From an uncultured Clostridia bacterium (GTDB lineage: Bacteria > Bacillota > Clostridia > Christensenellales > CAG-917), in assembly GCA_947174215.1 (NCBI GenBank), contig CAMWIB010000076.1:1-5698 (forward strand): 5,698 nt of DNA, given 5' to 3'. The translations under genes and the position numbers were made by a program. A model generated the notes under the pieces. The model did not search any database, was not told the origin of the DNA, and worked only from the letters and a program-made list of their open reading frames with translations. Shown here piece by piece: positions 1-5,287 of this stretch (position 1 is the first letter of the stretch; the number at the start of each line of letters is the position of its first letter).

Positions 1-5
1 CTCCT
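1..5 (-). promoter_or_regulatory. Ribosome binding site of a leftward gene that begins outside the window
   Basis: Read on the minus strand, the last bases of the window are AATAGGAG, a good Shine-Dalgarno core. It lies about 20 nt downstream of the expected start point of the strong leftward promoter at 28-57. A start codon is therefore expected within roughly 5-10 nt beyond the left edge. The gene itself is not visible, so its product is unknown. Confidence 0.6.
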
Positions 6-27
6 ATTCTTTACTGATGTTTCAAAT

Positions 28-57
28 ATTATATGCGAACATTTTGTTCCTTGTCAA
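28..57 (-). promoter_or_regulatory. Strong sigma-A promoter firing leftward out of the window
   Basis: The minus strand carries a perfect TTGACA -35 box (57-52) and a perfect TATAAT -10 box (33-28), separated by 18 bp. Both hexamers match the sigma-A consensus fully, so the unrepressed promoter should be strong. Transcription would start near 21, giving a short leader with a Shine-Dalgarno at the window edge. The 13-bp palindrome at 37-49 lies wholly inside the spacer, so a bound repressor would block polymerase directly. The obvious candidate is the XRE protein encoded divergently at 91-300. The promoter boxes are seen; the repression model is inferred. Confidence 0.82.
37..49. promoter_or_regulatory. 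Putative operator 1 for the XRE regulator, inside the leftward promoter
   Basis: GAACATTTTGTTC is a perfect inverted repeat with GAACA/TGTTC arms around three bases. It sits between the -35 and -10 boxes of the leftward promoter. An identical 13-mer recurs at 66-78, 29 bp away centre to centre. Small XRE regulators usually bind such palindromes as dimers and control their own intergenic region, so this is the natural operator candidate. The repeat is seen; binding is inferred. Confidence 0.6.
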
Positions 58-65
58 GGAATTAA

Positions 66-78
66 GAACATTTTGTTC
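66..78. promoter_or_regulatory. Putative operator 2 for the XRE regulator, just before its own gene
   Basis: This is a second exact copy of GAACATTTTGTTC, ending 12 bp before the preferred ATG at 91. Between the two copies lies another palindrome, TTCCTTGTCAAGGAA (47-61), which holds the leftward -35 box. It also offers a rightward -35-like TTGTCA at 51-56. The best rightward -10 I can find, TTCTAT at 76-81 with a 19-bp spacer, is poor and overlaps this copy. The position suggests autoregulation of the XRE gene, which is inferred. Confidence 0.55.
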
Positions 79-90
79 TATGCTGAAATT

Positions 91-300
91 ATGGGTGTCA
101 AATTTGCTGAACGACTTAAAGAAGTGCGTATCGAAAGGAATCTTTCTTGCAAACAGCTTGCAGATAATTTGCAAGTTTCCGTTCGCCTTGTGAACTTTTG
201 GGAACGCGGCGAGAGAGAATGTGGTTTTGAAATGCTTCTTAGATTATCCGAATTATTGGACGTGTCCATTGACTATCTTCTTGGAAAAACAAACTATTAA
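91..300 (+). CDS. Small XRE-family helix-turn-helix transcriptional regulator (69 aa)
   Basis: This is a single-domain DNA-binding protein of the lambda-Cro/C1 (HTH_3, XRE) family, probably a dimeric repressor. From the ATG at 91 the protein opens FAERLKEVR and continues with the helix-turn-helix LSCKQLADNLQVSVRLVNFW. It then has the ERGER turn and ends in the typical tail LLDVSIDYLLGKTNY. It has no ligand or peptidase domain, so it is about the minimal size for the family. The frame is open back to a TTG at 73, but that start would overlap operator 2 and add six residues outside the domain. An AAGGA at 56-60 is 12 nt from the TTG and 30 nt from the ATG, so neither start has a well-placed Shine-Dalgarno. 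Transcription from the weak 51-81 signals would make the ATG almost leaderless. The gene diverges from an unseen leftward gene that shares its control region, and it ends at a terminator. The natural target is that divergent gene, which is inferred. Confidence 0.88.
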   Translation: MGVKFAERLKEVRIERNLSCKQLADNLQVSVRLVNFWERGERECGFEMLLRLSELLDVSIDYLLGKTNY

Positions 301-328
301 AAAACAGCGAATTAAACGCTGTTTTTTT
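301..328. terminator. Bidirectional intrinsic terminator between the XRE gene and trmL
   Basis: The stem AAAACAGCG (301-309) pairs with CGCTGTTTT (317-325) around a 7-nt loop. It is followed by a run of seven T (322-328) on the plus strand. The preceding A run gives six T on the minus strand. It starts directly after the XRE stop codon and lies 25 nt after the trmL stop, so it can end both converging transcripts. Confidence 0.88.
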
Positions 329-353
329 AAGCATTATTCTTTTGTTTTCAATC

Positions 354-839
354 TTAAAACTTCGTCAAATGTCCGTGTTCAAGCAGATTAGCAGTTCCAA
401 TCTGACGGATTGCCTCGTAGACGACTATTGCAACTGAGTTTGAAAGATTCAAGCTGCGCGCTTCGGCTATCATAGGTATGCGGATTGCTCTGTCATAATT
501 GTCGTGCAGAAGCTCCTCGGGGAGTCCTTTGGTTTCCTTGCCGAACACGAGATAGTCACCCTCTTTGAACTCCGCAGTGTCATATCTCTTCGCGCCCTTG
601 GTTGTTAGATACCAAAAACGACCGTCCTTGTTCTTCTCAAAAAACTCGTCTATATTTTCGTAGACAATAAAATCAGTAAGATGCCAATAGTCAAGTCCTG
701 CGCGCTTCAACGCCTTGTCGCTTATGTCAAAGCCTATGGGCTTGACGATATGTACCTTGCTCCCAGTAGCCGCCGCAGTACGTACGATATTTCCTGTGTT
801 TTGCGGAATTTCAGGCTCTACTAAAACTATGTTAAACAT
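354..839 (-). CDS. trmL: tRNA (cytidine/uridine-34 2'-O)-methyltransferase TrmL
   Basis: TrmL (CspR/YibK in older naming) is a small SPOUT-class enzyme. It uses S-adenosylmethionine to methylate the ribose of the wobble base 34, classically in tRNA-Leu isoacceptors. The 161-residue product matches the usual length of about 155-160. All three conserved blocks are visible: PQNTGNIVRTAA at residues 12-23, FGKETKGLP at 99-107, and IPMIAEARSLNLSNSVAI at 121-138, which forms the trefoil-knot cofactor site. The frame stays open 60 nt upstream, but the ATG at 839 is chosen. It begins the family-typical MFNIVLVEPEIPQNTGN and has GAGG (850-847) spaced 7 nt ahead, while the upstream part runs into the hairpin repeat at 857-889. 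It is the last gene of the leftward run, 120 nt after dus, and ends at the bidirectional terminator. Pairing with dus puts two tRNA-modification genes side by side. The family call is firm; the exact tRNA substrates are taken from the family. Confidence 0.95.
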   Translation of the reverse strand: MFNIVLVEPEIPQNTGNIVRTAAATGSKVHIVKPIGFDISDKALKRAGLDYWHLTDFIVYENIDEFFEKNKDGRFWYLTTKGAKRYDTAEFKEGDYLVFGKETKGLPEELLHDNYDRAIRIPMIAEARSLNLSNSVAIVVYEAIRQIGTANLLEHGHLTKF

Positions 840-856
840 ATGATTTCCTCTTATCA

Positions 857-889
857 CCCCACAAAACAGGGACGTTTTGCGGGGACCCC
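857..889 (+). repeat. GC-rich hairpin repeat, copy 1 (between dus and trmL)
   Basis: An 11-bp stem (857-867 with 874-884) closes a 6-nt loop AGGGAC and is followed by ACCCC, so GGGGACCCC forms a second short palindrome at its end. A near-identical 31-bp element lies at 1943-1973 on the opposite strand, beyond dus. This copy has one extra A/T pair in the stem and one mismatch (A861 against C880). On a minus-strand transcript that mismatch reads as a G-U wobble, so the hairpin would survive in operon mRNA. There is no T run, so it is not a normal terminator. It resembles REP- or MITE-like small palindromic elements; no transposase is present here. Confidence 0.8.
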
Positions 890-959
890 GATATATCACA
901 CCCTACAATGGAGTGCGTCGCGCGCCCTGCACGCGCAGTTCAGTCCCTTGAACGAGAGA
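890..959. other. Rest of the dus-trmL gap, with two short inverted repeats
   Basis: The 70 bp after the dus stop contain a 5-bp GCGCG/CGCGC inverted repeat (920-924 with 932-936, 7-nt loop). Next to it is GTTCA/TGAAC (938-942 with 949-953, 6-nt loop). Neither is followed by a T run on the minus strand. No start codon with a Shine-Dalgarno and no promoter could be supported. The block abuts hairpin copy 1 and could be part of a larger repeat whose limits cannot be seen here. Confidence 0.45.
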
Positions 960-1883
960 TTATTTGAAATAGGTGTCTATTACGCCGAATATGTCGTCGA
1001 GGCATTTTGCTTCACCGACTGCTACGCGAACGGCTTTTGCGTAATTCGTGCCTTTTGCGTAGTGGCATAATTGTAGCTTCATCACGTTGGCAATGACTCT
1101 GTCAGGCATATAGTCGCGCAGTATTTCGATATGCTCTATTGCCGCGGACTTGTTGTCAAACTGATAGCTCGCGCCTTTTAGCTCGGAGAATATGTAAGGT
1201 CTGCCGAGTGCGCCGCGCCCTATCATAAAGCCGTCCGCACCCGTTTCGTTTTTGACGCGTTCAAGGCTCTTGATATCCACGATATCGCCGTTTGCTATGA
1301 CGGGAATCTTGACCGCCTTTTTGACCTCACGCGTAATCGAGTGGTCTGCAAGTCCGCTGTAAAACTGCGCTCTGTATCTTGGGTGAATTGTGACAGCCGC
1401 CGCGCCGCTCTTTTCTGCGGCAATCGCACACTCTACTGCAAGCGGCTTACTCTCTTCTATACCTGCGCGCATCTTGACGGTTACGGGTTTGCCCGAACCC
1501 TCTCTTGCCGCCTGTACAAGCTCGCCGAGCAAAGCGGGATTTGCCATAAGCGCGCTACCGTCACCGTTGCCGAAAATCTTCTTTACGGGACACCCTGCGT
1601 TGATGTCAATTACGTCAAACTTGGCAAGTCTTTCGTCCTTTGCCGCCCTATACATAAACTCGGGTTCGTGTCCGAAAAGCTGTACCGCGCAAGGGCTGTC
1701 GAGCGTTGCGAGTAGCTCGTTATTCTCCTTGCCATTGTAGATAATTCCCTTTGCGCTGATAAGCTCGGTATACGTTAAACCCGCGCCGTAGCGGGAACAC
1801 AAGTGTCTGAACGCCACGTCAGAAAAGCCCGCGATTGGAGCAAAGAATATATTGCTTTCAAGCGTTACGTTTCCTATGCGCAC
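960..1883 (-). CDS. dusB: tRNA-dihydrouridine synthase, DusB/NifR3 type (307 aa)
   Basis: This flavoenzyme reduces specific uridines in tRNA to dihydrouridine, using FMN and NADPH. The (beta/alpha)8-barrel landmarks appear in order. They are APIAGFSDVAFRHLC (residues 15-29), the catalytic INAGCP with Cys98, VKMRAG with Lys137, the phosphate/FMN-contacting TIHPRYRAQFYSG (165-177), VIANGDI (195-201) and GFMIGRGALGRPYIF (218-232). A helical tRNA-binding C-terminal region follows from about residue 245. Length and motifs fit the DusB/NifR3 branch best, but site specificity cannot be read from sequence. One small deviation is IHPR where many relatives have IHGR. The start is a GTG at 1883-1881, supported by GAGAGGG spaced 6 nt upstream; the reading frame begins with the family-typical short strand before APIAG. 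It lies 197 nt after mazG and 120 nt before trmL, and a copy of the same hairpin repeat sits in each gap. I found no convincing promoter of its own. Confidence 0.94.
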   Translation of the reverse strand: MRIGNVTLESNIFFAPIAGFSDVAFRHLCSRYGAGLTYTELISAKGIIYNGKENNELLATLDSPCAVQLFGHEPEFMYRAAKDERLAKFDVIDINAGCPVKKIFGNGDGSALMANPALLGELVQAAREGSGKPVTVKMRAGIEESKPLAVECAIAAEKSGAAAVTIHPRYRAQFYSGLADHSITREVKKAVKIPVIANGDIVDIKSLERVKNETGADGFMIGRGALGRPYIFSELKGASYQFDNKSAAIEHIEILRDYMPDRVIANVMKLQLCHYAKGTNYAKAVRVAVGEAKCLDDIFGVIDTYFK

Positions 1884-1917
1884 TTAAATCCCTCTCGTCT
1901 TATCATTTTTCAAAAGC

Positions 1918-1931
1918 CTACTGTTTAGTAG
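1918..1931. repeat. Short perfect hairpin upstream of dus
   Basis: CTACT (1918-1922) pairs with AGTAG (1927-1931) around a 4-nt loop. A short T-rich stretch follows it on the plus strand (1933-1937), but no rightward gene exists to terminate. In the leftward direction GCTTTTG follows, a poor T tract. It may be a minor structure in the dus leader; no function is supported. Confidence 0.35.
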
Positions 1932-1942
1932 TGTTTTTAATT

Positions 1943-1973
1943 GGGGTCCCCACAAACGTCCCTGTTTGTGGGG
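1943..1973 (-). repeat. GC-rich hairpin repeat, copy 2 (between mazG and dus)
   Basis: A perfect 10-bp stem (1948-1957 with 1964-1973) encloses a 6-nt loop and is flanked by GGGGT, so GGGGTCCCC (1943-1951) is also palindromic. Read on the minus strand it matches copy 1 (857-889 plus) almost base for base: same loop AGGGAC, same terminal ACCCC, one A/T pair shorter in the stem. The stem is longer and richer in GC than surrounding DNA and has no T run. The two copies are therefore inverted relative to each other and enclose dus. Confidence 0.82.
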
Positions 1974-1981
1974 TATAGGTA

Positions 1982-2091
1982 TTCTAAAAATCGCCGTTTT
2001 TTAGAAAGTATTACAAAAATACGCATTTTTTGAAATACTTTCAAATTTCTATTTCTAATTTAGAAATGTTTTAAGAAACTTTATTGTTTCT
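1982..2091. repeat. Run of four consecutive AT-rich palindromes downstream of mazG
   Basis: Four inverted repeats follow one another with almost no spacing. They are TTCTAAAAA/TTTTTAGAA (1982-1990 with 1998-2006); a long hairpin of 9-bp GAAAGTATT/AATACTTTC arms (2004-2012 with 2034-2042) with an inner CAAAAAT/ATTTTTTG stem; ATTTCTAA/TTAGAAAT (2051-2058 with 2060-2067); and AGAAAC/GTTTCT (2074-2079 with 2086-2091). The last overlaps the mazG stop codon. The first two share an AAAAAT-CGC-TTTTTT core, as if derived from one another. T-rich stretches inside the arms could give some leftward termination after mazG, but the periodic layout is more like a repeat element than a single terminator. Confidence 0.7.
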
Positions 2092-3142
2092 CTTCCCGCT
2101 TGACTTTATTCCAAAACCCGTCAAGCTCTTCAAGGGTAAAATCTTTCATTTCCTTGCCCGTTGCTTCCACGAGCTTTTCCACACCTTCAAAGCGGCGCAG
2201 GAATTTCAAGCTCGCCTCGTGCAATGCCATTTCCGTTTCTACTCCGTATAGGCGTACAGCATTGACTGCGGCAAACAGCAAGTCGCCCGCTTCTTCCATC
2301 TTGTGCGCGTCGTCTGCGGATTTCAGCTCGCCTATTTCCTCGTACAGTTTTTCAACCGCGCCGTCCGCATTATCCCAATCGAAGCCCGCCTTTTTTGCAA
2401 TCTTCTGCACCTTCTCAGCGTAAAGCAATGCGGGCAAATTCTTTGGTACTCTGTCCATAGCATCGGCATTTGATTTGTACTTCTTTTCTTTCTTCTTGGC
2501 TTCCGTCCAGAACTTCAATGCTTCCTCGGGATTGCTTGCGTGATTCGTGCCGAAGATGTGGGTATGGCGGTCAATGAGCTTGCGGCAAAGATTGGTGAGC
2601 ATATCGCCATAATTAAACTCGCCGTTCTTCTCGGCTATCTCCGTATGGAAAACCGCTTGCATAAGCACGTCGCCGCACTCTTCCTTCATCATCTCTGCAT
2701 CCTTGCAATCGATACCCTCGACAAGCTCGTACGCCTCTTCGATAAGGTTTATACGGATACTCTCGTGCGTTTGCGCTCTATCCCACTCGCAACCGTCGTC
2801 CGCGCGCAGACGTTTCATAATCTGTACGAAATCGTTAAAGTCAAAGCGCTTGCATTCGGTGACGGGACAGCCTTCAATAATCATTCCGTCAAGCTTCATA
2901 TCAACGCCAAGCTCGGACTCATTCAATTCAACAGCCTCAACTTGCGCCGATTTGCCTGCGAAAATGCAATGCACGTTTACGTTGCCGTAGCTATCAAGAA
3001 TCTTATTTCTGACTGCGGGCAAGTTTTCATCTTTTACGCCCAAAATCAAAAGCGGAATGCGCTTGTTAAAAAATTGCGTAGCCAAAAAATCTTCGGCTAT
3101 GTAGTGCTGATACGAAGAATTAAGAAGGTCTTCAAATTTCAT
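2081..3142 (-). CDS. mazG: MazG nucleoside triphosphate pyrophosphohydrolase with an extra N-terminal region (353 aa)
   Basis: MazG hydrolyses non-canonical and excess (d)NTPs to the monophosphate and pyrophosphate, cleaning the nucleotide pool. Two tandem MazG domains are visible. The first runs from about residue 100, with GCEWDRAQTHESIR (117-130), metal-binding EEAYE (135-139) and EECGD (154-158), then RHTHIFG (192-198). The second has KAGFDW, YEEIGEL (267-273) and EEAGD (283-287). The catalytic E/D sets are present in both. Residues 100-353 correspond to a complete enzyme of the E. coli type (about 263 aa). The first ~95 residues are extra; in Bacillus the homologue YabN carries a full tetrapyrrole-methylase-like domain there, and this shorter stretch may be a shrunken relic of it (inferred). 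The ATG at 3142 has GGGAG about 7 nt upstream and overlaps the flippase gene by 11 nt, indicating translational coupling. Flippase then mazG repeats the Bacillus yabM-yabN order. Confidence 0.95.
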   Translation of the reverse strand: MKFEDLLNSSYQHYIAEDFLATQFFNKRIPLLILGVKDENLPAVRNKILDSYGNVNVHCIFAGKSAQVEAVELNESELGVDMKLDGMIIEGCPVTECKRFDFNDFVQIMKRLRADDGCEWDRAQTHESIRINLIEEAYELVEGIDCKDAEMMKEECGDVLMQAVFHTEIAEKNGEFNYGDMLTNLCRKLIDRHTHIFGTNHASNPEEALKFWTEAKKKEKKYKSNADAMDRVPKNLPALLYAEKVQKIAKKAGFDWDNADGAVEKLYEEIGELKSADDAHKMEEAGDLLFAAVNAVRLYGVETEMALHEASLKFLRRFEGVEKLVEATGKEMKDFTLEELDGFWNKVKREEKQ

Positions 3143-4739
3143 CTTTGTACTCCCAAAATCTTATCATTCTGTGGATGGCGCGCATAAACCTACGCATAGG
3201 CAAGAACTCGATTTCCTCTCTTCCGATAACTCCGAAGAGGAACGCGAGCCAGATATAAACCGCCGCGCAGACTACGAACCCGATTAGCGTAGCCGCAAGG
3301 TTATTGCCAATGAAGCTACTCACCGCAACACCCACAAGAGCCATTATAACACCGCTAAGCAAGTTTAGACCAATATTTTTTTCAAGATGTAAGCCGCAAA
3401 TCTTAAAGTAAGCGATATTTACTCCCGCGAGCGCTACCGCACCCATAGCAAGCGACGCGAGCGCGCCGCCGAGTATGCCTATATAGCGCACGAGAACTAT
3501 GCTAAGAACAATCTTGATTATGATAGCTAAGGCAAGACTAAGCACGGCGTATTTGGTCTTATCGAGCGCTTGCAGCAGCGAAACGTATATCTGCATTGCG
3601 GATAGAAGTACTACGTTTGCCGCGACTATGCGAAGAAGGTTTACCGTTATCAAAAGCTGTTCGGGCGTGAGCGCAGGATATATCACGGGCAGAAGTCTTG
3701 GTGCGAAAACCATAAAATACAGCGCGCTTGGAACGCCAATCATATACGCAAGCTTTATCGATATGCGGCTCTTCAACATAACACCGTCAATATCCCTCTG
3801 CACGCGCGACACCGATACGGACGGCACTACCACGACCGCGAGCGACATAATTATCACGACGGGCATATTGACGAGCGAGTTTACAGGACCGGAAAGAAGC
3901 CCGTACTGCGCCGTAGCTATCTCCCGAGATACGCCAGACCACTTCAATACGTTCACCAAAATTACGCTATCAAAAAAGCTTGATAGCGGCATAAGCACCG
4001 CAACGAGCGCGATTGGGAAAGCCACTCTAAACATCGCCCTCGCGTCCTCGCGGCTTACGCCTATCTTTTCGGCTTTGAGGTTGCGCCCTCTGACTATATA
4101 GGTAATGATGAGATAGCCGAGCGCGCACACCTCGGATATTGCAATACCTAAAAGCGCACCGTTCACCGCCGCCGTAACTCCGCGGGATATAAACGCCGCA
4201 GACAAGCCTATGCCGACGGCGAGCTTTACCACCTGCTCTATTATGTTTGATAGCGCGGTGGGAAGCATATACATCTCCCCCTGAAACCAACCTCTGAACC
4301 CTGCGATTAAGCTAACGAGAATAATCGTCGGAGCGACAATCATAAAGCCGCTTTTCGTCTGTGCGTTACCCTGCCACGCGGCTATCTTACCTGCAAGCGT
4401 AAACGTGATAAGCGCAAACACCGTGCCAAGCGTAGCAAGCACGAGTATTGCGGCAACAAGGTACTTTTTAGCAGATACGCCCTCAGCGCGCTTTTCCGCC
4501 ACCATACGCGAAAGCGCGGTGGGAATACCCGCCGTTGCAAGCACCATAAATAGCGCAAAGACAGGGAATACAAGCTGATACATTCCCATACCCTCTGCGC
4601 CGAGTATATTGGTAAGCGGCACACGGTAAAGAGCGCCGAGTGCCTTTGCAATTACGCTTCCAATTGCAAGCACCGCCGCACTTGACAGCATTCGCCCCTT
4701 ATTATTCTTTATCGCGTTTACCTTGCTCTTTCTCGACAT
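3132..4739 (-). CDS. MOP-superfamily lipid-linked precursor flippase, YabM/SpoVB type (535 aa)
   Basis: This integral membrane protein belongs to the polysaccharide-transporter branch of the MOP superfamily (relatives SpoVB, YabM, MurJ). These proteins move undecaprenyl-linked cell-wall or polysaccharide precursors across the cytoplasmic membrane. About 14 hydrophobic segments can be placed, near residues 17-34, 53-75, 92-115, 129-147, 164-184, 188-216, 237-264, 280-305, 328-350, 362-384, 396-419, 421-446, 455-476 and 481-505, with basic ends. Family signatures include GALYRVPLTNILGAEGMGMY (35-54), FRGWFQG (148-154) and LLQALDK (388-394). The ATG at 4739 lies one base after the spoVT TGA and has no clear Shine-Dalgarno, so it is probably translated by termination-reinitiation from spoVT. 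Its 3' end overlaps mazG by 11 nt. The spoVT-flippase-mazG order matches Bacillus spoVT-yabM-yabN and makes this the positional equivalent of YabM. Substrate (lipid II or another glycan) cannot be told from sequence. Confidence 0.92.
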   Translation of the reverse strand: MSRKSKVNAIKNNKGRMLSSAAVLAIGSVIAKALGALYRVPLTNILGAEGMGMYQLVFPVFALFMVLATAGIPTALSRMVAEKRAEGVSAKKYLVAAILVLATLGTVFALITFTLAGKIAAWQGNAQTKSGFMIVAPTIILVSLIAGFRGWFQGEMYMLPTALSNIIEQVVKLAVGIGLSAAFISRGVTAAVNGALLGIAISEVCALGYLIITYIVRGRNLKAEKIGVSREDARAMFRVAFPIALVAVLMPLSSFFDSVILVNVLKWSGVSREIATAQYGLLSGPVNSLVNMPVVIIMSLAVVVVPSVSVSRVQRDIDGVMLKSRISIKLAYMIGVPSALYFMVFAPRLLPVIYPALTPEQLLITVNLLRIVAANVVLLSAMQIYVSLLQALDKTKYAVLSLALAIIIKIVLSIVLVRYIGILGGALASLAMGAVALAGVNIAYFKICGLHLEKNIGLNLLSGVIMALVGVAVSSFIGNNLAATLIGFVVCAAVYIWLAFLFGVIGREEIEFLPMRRFMRAIHRMIRFWEYKDEI

Positions 4740-4740
4740 A

Positions 4741-5268
4741 TCACATTAAAGCCGCGGCAATGAGTTCTACGCAAAAATGAAGGTATGCGCGAGCTATATC
4801 GCTCGGCAAGCCCGAAAGCATAAGCACCGCCGCGCCGATAAGGTCGCCGCCTACGATGACAGGTTCAAGCACGCAATACGCGCAGTTCGCGTCTCTATCT
4901 GCAAACATACCCTTTATATCTTCGCCGTGAAGCACTTCCGTGCGGCGAGAGCGCACCTTGTTCATAAACTCCTCGCTGAGCGGCGCGGAATGATAATATT
5001 TTTTATCCTTACCCTCTGCAACCGTAACTTCCGTGGTGTTTACAAAAATCACGTTCGCGTCCGTAGCCGTCGCAAGCAGCTTCGCCGCCGACCTGATTAT
5101 CGGCAATACGCTCTCAAAGCTACTGTACTTCCTGAGCGTAAGCGCGTCACCGCTTGAAAGTATCTCCATCTCATCGCCCTCTTTAAGGTGCATAGTACGG
5201 CGCATCTCTTTTGGAATGACGATACGCCCCAGTTCATCAATTCTTCTGACAATACCTGCTGTGGTCAT
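4741..5268 (-). CDS. spoVT: Stage V sporulation transcriptional regulator SpoVT (175 aa)
   Basis: SpoVT is a forespore DNA-binding regulator that modulates sigma-G-dependent genes during spore maturation. Residues 1-47 form an AbrB-type swapped-hairpin DNA-binding domain, with the hallmark GIVRRIDELGRIVIPKEMRR (5-24) and LKEGDEMEI. Residues of about 52-175 match the GAF-like sensory domain in size and pattern (FESVLPIIRSAAKLLA, then the VLEPVI and IGAAVLM strands). At 175 aa it is essentially the Bacillus length (178). The ATG at 5268 is preceded by GGAGG (5277-5273), a close 4-nt spacing, and begins the family-typical N-terminus. A sigma-G/F-like promoter stands at 5288-5317. It is the first gene of the leftward run, 1 nt ahead of the flippase, and divergent from a lipoprotein gene 220 bp away. 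Its presence argues that the organism forms spores or recently did. The family is unambiguous; AbrB itself is much shorter. Confidence 0.96.
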   Translation of the reverse strand: MTTAGIVRRIDELGRIVIPKEMRRTMHLKEGDEMEILSSGDALTLRKYSSFESVLPIIRSAAKLLATATDANVIFVNTTEVTVAEGKDKKYYHSAPLSEEFMNKVRSRRTEVLHGEDIKGMFADRDANCAYCVLEPVIVGGDLIGAAVLMLSGLPSDIARAYLHFCVELIAAALM

Positions 5269-5287
5269 AATTCCTCCGATTTTCTCT

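Noticed and set aside
37..78. GAAC...GTTC palindromes as LexA (SOS) boxes
   Set aside because: The Firmicutes LexA box is GAAC-N4-GTTC; both copies here have five bases between the half-sites, and they sit next to a dedicated XRE gene.
857..889. GC hairpin as a rho-independent terminator of dus
   Set aside because: No T run follows the stem on either strand, and a second copy lies upstream of dus in the opposite orientation.
840..899. N-terminal extension of trmL by 20 residues
   Set aside because: The extension is translated from the hairpin repeat, while the ATG at 839 has a proper GAGG site and matches the family N-terminus.
938..953. GTTCAGTCCCTTGAAC as part of a tRNA T-arm
   Set aside because: No acceptor, D or anticodon arms can be folded around it on either strand; it is a simple short inverted repeat.
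840..1070. Plus-strand frame spanning hairpin copy 1 and the end of dus
   Set aside because: It runs through a repeat and antisense to dus, has no Shine-Dalgarno and gives a composition unlike a real protein.
1341..1740. Open plus-strand frames opposite dus
   Set aside because: They lie wholly antisense to a clearly conserved enzyme, lack Shine-Dalgarno sites and show no recognisable protein motifs.
1884..1942. Separate sigma-A promoter for dus
   Set aside because: A TGATAA -10-like box exists but no acceptable -35 lies 16-18 bp upstream.
2540..3187. Long open plus-strand frame opposite mazG
   Set aside because: mazG has all its catalytic motifs on the other strand; the antisense frame has no ribosome binding site or family resemblance.
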